The translations under genes and the position numbers were made by a program. 19,988 nucleotides of DNA from Acidobacteriota bacterium (GTDB lineage Bacteria > Acidobacteriota > Vicinamibacteria > Vicinamibacterales > 2-12-FULL-66-21): contig JACDBQ010000774.1 of the NCBI GenBank assembly GCA_013694845.1, positions 1 to 19,988 of the forward strand. The letters are read 5' to 3'. Under the pieces are notes generated by a model, which was not told where the DNA came from, ran no database searches, and saw only the letters and a list, made by a program, of their open reading frames with translations. Positions 15,522-19,988 of the stretch are shown one piece after another. The first letter of the stretch is position 1. Every line of letters begins with the position of its first letter.

Positions 15522-15761
15522 ATGACTTCGATGGAAGAGGCGATTCGCATCAAGACGGAGATGGAAGGAGGGTGGCTTGCCCAGCCGGGCGTCACCGGTG
15601 TGGACGTGGGCCGTCGCACCGTTGACGGGCAGCTTACAGACGAGCCGGTCATCCGCATCTACGTCGCCGATCGTCGCGATGCCGCCAAGCGGCTGAAGCT
15701 CCCCGCCATGATCCGCGGGGTGCACGTGCAGGTCATCGAACGACGTTTTGAGCTGCATTGA
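15522..15761 (+). CDS. Stand-alone copy of the protease N-terminal domain
   Basis: The 79-aa protein is homologous along most of its length to residues 80-157 of the protease encoded next. Both contain PGVTGVDVG or AGVTGVDVG, then an x-x-x-G-x-x-TDE strand, IRIYVADR against IRVLVRNK, a P-A-x-I-x-G turn, and end in VIERRFELH or VIERTFELH. AAGG (15511-15514) lies 7 bases before the ATG. A duplication of the domain is the simplest origin. The family is not one I can name with a known activity; in trypsin-like proteins of this type the domain precedes the catalytic core and might act as a propeptide, inhibitor or adaptor. A free copy next to the protease suggests it binds or regulates it. No signal peptide. 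Confidence 0.75.
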   Translation: MTSMEEAIRIKTEMEGGWLAQPGVTGVDVGRRTVDGQLTDEPVIRIYVADRRDAAKRLKLPAMIRGVHVQVIERRFELH

Positions 15762-15845
15762 CGGTTCGTACCGCCGCTCGGGCAACGGAGCCTGCTCCTG
15801 TGGAGCGGCTCTGTCGTGCTGTTCAGGTTAACGCCGGAGGGGAAA

Positions 15846-17435
15846 ATGGCAAAAAAGAGAAAGACCACAGGGCGCGGGCGCAAGGTCGGGAGCACGGACG
15901 GGGGCACGGGGCGGCCGCGCGACGATGACGACCGCAACCGCCAAGGACGCGATGTCGGCAGGACCATGGCGCGGCGACGGGTGAGCGAAGGCGGCGAGAC
16001 GAGAGGAGCGGACGCGGGCCGAGGCGGGGAGCAGGACAGCGGCGGGAGCATGGCGCGCAAACCGGTGTCCGAGGCGCGCGCACTCGGCGCGATCATCGTT
16101 GCCAAAGAGGCCGTGGAGGAGGATCTGCTGCAGCGAGCAGGGGTCACGGGCGTGGACGTCGGCTACAAGTATGTCGGCGGGGAACGTACCGACGAGATCG
16201 CCATCCGCGTGCTGGTCCGCAATAAGGGGAACGTGCCGAAGGCCCAGCAGGTGCCCGCGACCATCAACGGCATCCCCACAGACGTCATCGAGCGTACATT
16301 CGAGCTCCACGCCGACACCGGCCGCTACACGCCGGTGCGAGGCGGGATCAGCATCGGCCCGTGCCGCGCGATTGGTGGATTCGTCTTCACCGGCACGCTC
16401 GGCGCCATCGTGCGCGACAACGCGACCGGCAATCCGATGCTCCTCAGCAATTTCCACGTCATGTGCGTGGACAACGGGTGGGCGGTCGGCGACCAGATGG
16501 CGCAGCCCAGTCGCGTGGACACCGGGAGTTGCCCAGGCGACGTGGTCGGCACGCTGCAACGGGCGGTACTCAGCGCGTCGGTAGACGGAGCCGTCTCCTC
16601 GCTCGCCGGCCGCACCCACTCCTGCGAAATCGTGGACATCGGCAACGTGGAGGGTACGACCGCCGCGACGATGGGAATGGCGGTGCGCAAGCGCGGCCGA
16701 ACGACCAGCCTGACCCACGGGACTGTCGACAGCGTAAGCCTGTCGGTGAATGTCGATTACGGAGACGGCCTCGGCACCCGGACGCTGACGAACCAGATCG
16801 GACTCGCCCCCAACACGGCGCTGAATCCATCGTTCGGCGAGAGAGGCGACTCGGGTTCGGTGGTGGTCAACGCTGCGCGGCAGGTTGTCGGCCTGTACTT
16901 CGCCGGCAGTTCCGATGGTACCGGCGTCGCGAACCCGATTGCCGCCGTCCTCAGCGCGCTGAACATCAGCATGTGCGTCGGTGCGGCCAAACTCCCGAAG
17001 CGCGAAATCAAGGAGCTCAAACGCGAGAAGCCGGAAGCCAAGGAGCTCAAGATCGAGAAGCGCGAGATCAAGGAGCTCAAACGCGAGAAGCCCGAGGCCA
17101 AAGAGCTCAAGATCGAGAAGCGGGAGATCAAGGAAAAGCCGGAAAAGTTCGAGATCGAGGGGCAGAAGGTGCCCGATATTGGTGGCCGCCCGCCAATCCT
17201 GCGCTCGGACACGTCGACCCTGGAGGAGCGGGTGGCACAGCTCGAGGAGCTGGTCGGCCAGCTCACGACCTTCATCACGCCGGAGGAGCGGCCGGAACTG
17301 GGCGGCGGCGCGCTGCTCCAGGAGGGAGACGTGAGTGGTGGCGAGCTGGACTCCATGAGTCAGCAGCTCGAGAAGGAAACGGGTGACGCGATGCAAGTCA
17401 AGGCGAATCACGACATCAAGCCCGGGGATCGGTGA
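15846..17435 (+). CDS. Trypsin-fold serine protease with K/E-rich repeat tail
   Basis: I start at the ATG at 15846 (529 aa) because GGAGGGG lies 3 bases upstream. Residues 1-78 are basic and disordered, with no signal peptide. Residues 80-157 repeat the upstream 79-aa protein. The protease domain spans about 163-378: His204 in LLSNFHV, Asp247 in SVDGAV and Ser336 in GERGDSGSVV form a plausible triad. Residues 385-424 are two nearly identical 20-residue repeats of alternating Lys/Arg and Glu (each starting KREIKELK), with a partial third to 439; such runs can form single stable helices. A coiled coil (458-477, LEERVAQLEELVGQL) and an acidic tail follow. The arrangement resembles bacterial NAL1-like proteases. 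The stop overlaps the next start (GTGA). Confidence 0.78.
   Translation: MAKKRKTTGRGRKVGSTDGGTGRPRDDDDRNRQGRDVGRTMARRRVSEGGETRGADAGRGGEQDSGGSMARKPVSEARALGAIIVAKEAVEEDLLQRAGVTGVDVGYKYVGGERTDEIAIRVLVRNKGNVPKAQQVPATINGIPTDVIERTFELHADTGRYTPVRGGISIGPCRAIGGFVFTGTLGAIVRDNATGNPMLLSNFHVMCVDNGWAVGDQMAQPSRVDTGSCPGDVVGTLQRAVLSASVDGAVSSLAGRTHSCEIVDIGNVEGTTAATMGMAVRKRGRTTSLTHGTVDSVSLSVNVDYGDGLGTRTLTNQIGLAPNTALNPSFGERGDSGSVVVNAARQVVGLYFAGSSDGTGVANPIAAVLSALNISMCVGAAKLPKREIKELKREKPEAKELKIEKREIKELKREKPEAKELKIEKREIKEKPEKFEIEGQKVPDIGGRPPILRSDTSTLEERVAQLEELVGQLTTFITPEERPELGGGALLQEGDVSGGELDSMSQQLEKETGDAMQVKANHDIKPGDR
16998..17140 (+). repeat. 60-bp tandem repeats coding K/E-rich helix
   Basis: Two 60-base units (16998-17057 and 17058-17117) and a partial third encode the 20-residue charged repeat in the protease tail. 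The first two units differ only at a few third positions, so they arose by recent duplication or are kept alike. Each unit divides into two related 10-residue halves (KREIKELKRE and KPEAKELKIE). Confidence 0.85.
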
Positions 17436-18271
17436 CGCTTCGGGCCCGCGCAGGCGCGGACACGGGTCGAGCAGGTCGGCCCGGGTCCGCGTCGGCGGCC
17501 CGCGAAGCGCGCGGTCAGTGGCTGGTGCTTTGCCACACGACCGATTTGCCGGCGCTGTGGGCGTATCGCGGGCTTCGCGCGCGCGGGCTCGCCCCGATCG
17601 AGGTCGTGAGTGCCGAGACGCTGAGCGCGGCGCTCCGTTGGGTACATCGCGTCGGTGCCGCAGGCGCCGACGTGGAGATCGCGCTCACCGATGGCCGCGC
17701 TATCCGCGCCGCGCGGATCCGTGGAGTGGTGAACCGTATTGTTTCCGTCCCGGTCACGATCTGGCGCGGCGCGCCGGAGGCAGACCGCGACTACGTGCTG
17801 CAGGAACTGACGGCGCTCTACGCGAGTTGGCTCTACGCGCTCCCCTGCCCCGTGCTCAACCGCCCCACCGCGTTCGGCCTGGCGGGCGCGTGGCGCCACG
17901 AATCCGAGTGGGTTCGGCTGGCGGCCTGGGCCGGGCTGCCGACTCCGACATATCGGCACTCCTGCGATGACGGCTTTGACGACGCCGCCGGCGAGCGGCG
18001 CCTCCTGCCTGCGGGGACGCACGCGCGGACGGTGATCGTCGCCGGTGGCCGCGCGTTCGCCGCGCACGCGCCCGGCGACGTCATGAATGGATGCGTCCGG
18101 CTCGCCAAGCTCTCAAACACTCCGCTGCTGGGCGTGGAATTTGTCGCTGGCGCGGCTGGAGCGTGGACGTTCGCCGGCGCCACCCCGACCCCGGACCTGA
18201 TCCAGGGCGGCCCCCCGATGCTCGACGCACTGGCCGAGGCGCTCAGGACCTCCGCGCACGGCTCGGCATGA
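17432..18271 (+). CDS. Degenerate ATP-grasp-like partner protein
   Basis: The 279-aa protein starts at a GTG that overlaps the protease stop and ends in an ATGA overlap with the next gene, so all three are translationally coupled. I align it with the downstream ATP-grasp protein in two blocks. The pre-ATP-grasp part matches in GVVNRIVSVP (99-108), LNRPTA (142-147) and a following helix plus AGLPTP. The C-terminal lobe matches in VIVAGGRAFAA (201-211) and LLGVEF (232-237). The metal-binding E-x-N is replaced (FAGATPTPDL at 247-256 against FEVNPSPGF), and the central lobe with the ATP-binding Lys is missing: about 20 residues stand where the partner has 55. It should not bind ATP normally; a structural or substrate-binding subunit is more likely. 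The first 28 residues look disordered. Confidence 0.7.
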   Translation: MTLRARAGADTGRAGRPGSASAAREARGQWLVLCHTTDLPALWAYRGLRARGLAPIEVVSAETLSAALRWVHRVGAAGADVEIALTDGRAIRAARIRGVVNRIVSVPVTIWRGAPEADRDYVLQELTALYASWLYALPCPVLNRPTAFGLAGAWRHESEWVRLAAWAGLPTPTYRHSCDDGFDDAAGERRLLPAGTHARTVIVAGGRAFAAHAPGDVMNGCVRLAKLSNTPLLGVEFVAGAAGAWTFAGATPTPDLIQGGPPMLDALAEALRTSAHGSA

Positions 18272-19212
18272 TCCTTCTCTTCGGTATCCCGTCCGAGAGC
18301 CCGCTGGTCATGGTGCGACAGGCGTTAGAGCGCATCAATGCTCCGGTGGTGATGTTCAATCAACGCAAGTTCGACGATACGCGCGTACGATTCGAGGTTT
18401 CTGGCGGGGAAGTGACCGGCGTGCTGGAGCTGGGCGGAGCCAGTCTCCGTCTCGAGGACGTCGCTGGCGCGTACCTGCGACCGATGGATGACCGAATCCT
18501 ACCCGAGCTCGCCGGTACGCCGCCGAGTTCCCCGCGCCGCGCTCACTGCCGCGCCGTCCACGAGACGTTTGGGTGCTGGTGCGAGATTTCGCCTGCCCGG
18601 ATTGTCAATCGGGCGTCCGCGCAAGCGTCGAACGCCTCGAAACCGTACCAGGCACAACTGATTCAAGGGCACGGCTTCGACGTCCCGGAGACGCTGGTCA
18701 CGAATGACCCGGAGGCCGTGCACGAGTTCCGAAGCCGGCACCGCCGGATGATCTACAAGTCCATCAGCGGCGTGCGTTCGGTGGTGCGCATCATGGGCGA
18801 CGAAGACATGGCGCGTCTCCATCGCATCCGGTGGTGCCCGGTGCAGTTCCAGGAGTTCGTCGAGGGTGAAAATGTGCGCGTGCACGTCGTCGGTGGCCGT
18901 GTGTTCGCCACCCGGATCGTTTCCGAGGCGACCGACTACCGCTACGCGCGAGACCAGGTGGGACAGTCCGCCGAGCTCCGCCCGTTCGAGCTCGACGACG
19001 CTCTATCCGAGCAGTGCACGGAGCTCGCCCGAGGTCTTGGCCTCGCGTTCGCCGGCATTGACCTGAAGATCGCACCAGACGGGCGGACGGTCTGCTTCGA
19101 GGTCAATCCCAGCCCTGGATTCAGTTATTACGAGGCTGGCACCGGGCAGCCCATCGCCGCTGCGGTCGCGGAGTACCTGGCGCACGGGGACGACTGCGGT
19201 GCGTGCGAGTGA
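18268..19212 (+). CDS. RimK/MvdD-like ATP-grasp ligase
   Basis: The ATG at 18268 overlaps the previous stop (ATGA) and gives 314 aa; the same frame runs 59 codons further upstream, over the preceding gene. Residues 1-110 form the pre-ATP-grasp lobe, starting MILLFGIPSESPL. The ATP-grasp domain shows IYKSISG with Lys164, the hinge VQFQEFVEGENVRVHVVGG (192-210), and metal ligands D265 in GIDLKI plus E278 and N280 in CFEVNPSPGF. Such enzymes activate a carboxylate as acyl-phosphate and join it to an amine or hydroxyl, as in RimK (C-terminal glutamylation) or microviridin ligases (side-chain crosslinks). The C-terminus ends in CGAC plus Glu, a CxxC that could bind metal. Its acceptor is unknown; the co-translated protease and degenerate partner are candidates. 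Confidence 0.88.
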   Translation: MILLFGIPSESPLVMVRQALERINAPVVMFNQRKFDDTRVRFEVSGGEVTGVLELGGASLRLEDVAGAYLRPMDDRILPELAGTPPSSPRRAHCRAVHETFGCWCEISPARIVNRASAQASNASKPYQAQLIQGHGFDVPETLVTNDPEAVHEFRSRHRRMIYKSISGVRSVVRIMGDEDMARLHRIRWCPVQFQEFVEGENVRVHVVGGRVFATRIVSEATDYRYARDQVGQSAELRPFELDDALSEQCTELARGLGLAFAGIDLKIAPDGRTVCFEVNPSPGFSYYEAGTGQPIAAAVAEYLAHGDDCGACE

Positions 19213-19294
19213 CGGCCGAGCGGCTCGAGCCGGGCCATCCGCGAGCCGATGAACGGTGTGGCGGGCGGTGTATTTCCGGTCGCCAGGTTTCCGG

Positions 19295-19988
19295 TCAGCG
19301 CCGTGCGCGGGGCCTGGCGAGTCGCTTCGGGTAGATGGATGCGGCGAACGCGAAGTCCTTCGGATTGATGTCGTTTCCCCCGACGATCGGCTTGCCGTCC
19401 TTCGTGATGGATCCGGGAATCTGGTAGCACATGATCGACAAGGGATCTGCTTCGGCCGTGCCCATGATCGACTTGTCCGCGAGTGGGGTGAGCACTTGCT
19501 CGTCCACCTCCTGCGCTGTCCACCCTTGCGTACGGTCGAAGAATGCGACCGCCTTCTTTCGATCGATCCTCTTCACGAGCGCACCGCGCATGTGCTCGTG
19601 GTCGAAGCCCAGCGTGTGTCCCGCTTCGTGACGAACGACCCGCTGAAACTCGGCGTCCGACACCTGCATGGTGAAGCCTTCGAGGTTCAGCGTCGGCTCA
19701 TCGTCAGGAATCTCGAGAATCTCCGTGCCGATAAATGACCAGTACCCCGACATGTCGGGCGGGGAGTTCAGCCGCGCGATGCGGACCTTGCCGGTTCGGC
19801 GCGTTTCAGTGAAGACAACGTTGCCGGACTTGTTCCACGCATTCATGTGCTGCAGGATGCGCGCGCGAAGGTTGGCCGGCGGGTTGTCGAGGAACTGGAC
19901 CGACAGGCGCGCGCCCCCGGCGGGCCATCGCCGCCCGACGACGACCGCAAGGCGGCGCGGACCGCCGCGGCGTCCGATCGGCGTCCGC
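19295..19988 (-). CDS. Astacin/matrixin-like zinc metalloprotease, 5' end outside window
   Basis: The reading frame is open to the right edge, so the start lies outside; an internal ATG at 19846 would cut into the fold. The visible 230 or so residues begin with strand WPAGGARLSVQFLDN and helix LRARILQHMNAWNKSG, the usual opening of a metzincin domain. The zinc site is HEAGHTLGFDHEH, the HExxHxxGxxH motif with three His ligands and catalytic Glu, followed by SIMCYQ, which supplies the Met-turn and a Tyr three residues after the Met, as in astacins. NPKDFAFAASIYP closes the domain. Family members are normally secreted, but the signal region is not visible. It is convergent with the ATP-grasp cassette. 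Confidence 0.85.
   Translation of the reverse strand, partial: RTPIGRRGGPRRLAVVVGRRWPAGGARLSVQFLDNPPANLRARILQHMNAWNKSGNVVFTETRRTGKVRIARLNSPPDMSGYWSFIGTEILEIPDDEPTLNLEGFTMQVSDAEFQRVVRHEAGHTLGFDHEHMRGALVKRIDRKKAVAFFDRTQGWTAQEVDEQVLTPLADKSIMGTAEADPLSIMCYQIPGSITKDGKPIVGGNDINPKDFAFAASIYPKRLARPRARR

Noticed and set aside
15828..17411. 527-aa minus ORF opposite the protease gene
   Set aside because: It is the antisense shadow of the protease frame; the + strand carries the catalytic triad, the repeats and the ribosome site.
18091..18267. 59-codon N-terminal extension of the ATP-grasp ligase
   Set aside because: It lies wholly inside the preceding gene in another frame; the ATGA overlap start at 18268 gives a normal ATP-grasp N-terminus.
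19219..19230. Perfect 12-bp palindrome CGGCTCGAGCCG between convergent genes
   Set aside because: It has no loop and no T run, and short GC-rich palindromes are expected by chance here; not called a terminator.

Overview
The window is GC-rich and carries a patchwork of secreted or membrane genes separated by stretches of decayed sequence. Three things suggest an acidobacterium, perhaps the Vicinamibacteria: a PadR regulator directly upstream of an 8-TM orphan MacB/FtsX-type permease with no ATPase gene beside it (the ADOP arrangement common in Acidobacteriota), a di-heme cytochrome with PufC-type heme sites, and the overall protein style. This is inference; no rRNA or other marker gene is present.

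Layout. 86-1009 encodes an exported di-heme cytochrome c. 1010-1728 is gene-poor and holds the remnant of a BrnT-like toxin gene. 1729-3671 is a two-gene unit: an outer-membrane beta-barrel protein, then a membrane-anchored, proline-rich protein with an NTF2-like end. 3745-6801 is the PadR/permease operon, whose promoter sits inside a perfect 11-bp inverted repeat; a long hairpin follows the permease stop. 6802-8204 is a 1.4-kb decayed region with a frameshifted GNAT acetyltransferase. 8205-9395 is an M6-like zinc protease with no signal peptide. 9706-10635 (minus) is a Tat-exported calcineurin-like phosphoesterase. 10790-11090 is a fragment of an FAD-dependent oxidoreductase gene. 11291-12358 is a catalase-family (y4iL-like) heme protein. 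12393-12856 (minus) holds a CHASE2-domain remnant and a 50-aa zinc-ribbon protein. 13269-13604 (minus) is an antibiotic-biosynthesis-monooxygenase-like (ABM) protein. 13900-15333 is an exported PQQ-type beta-propeller protein. 19295 to the right edge (minus) is an astacin/matrixin-like zinc protease cut by the window edge.

The most interesting part is the compact + strand cassette 15522-19212. It encodes (i) a 79-aa stand-alone domain; (ii) a 529-aa trypsin-fold serine protease that carries the same domain at its N-terminus and has a tail of Lys/Glu-rich 20-residue repeats followed by a coiled coil; (iii) a 279-aa protein that reads as an ATP-grasp relative without its central nucleotide-binding lobe and metal ligands; and (iv) an apparently intact 314-aa RimK/MvdD-like ATP-grasp ligase. 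The last three genes are joined by GTGA and ATGA stop/start overlaps, so they are very likely translated together. My working idea is a protein- or peptide-modifying system with an active and a degenerate ATP-grasp partner, in which the protease or its K/E-rich tail is the target or the processing enzyme. This is inferred from gene order and visible motifs only.

Remnants of at least four genes (BrnT-like, GNAT, FAD oxidoreductase, CHASE2) lie between intact genes, so this looks like an accessory region with high gene turnover. I saw no tRNA, rRNA, CRISPR array, transposase or integrase.
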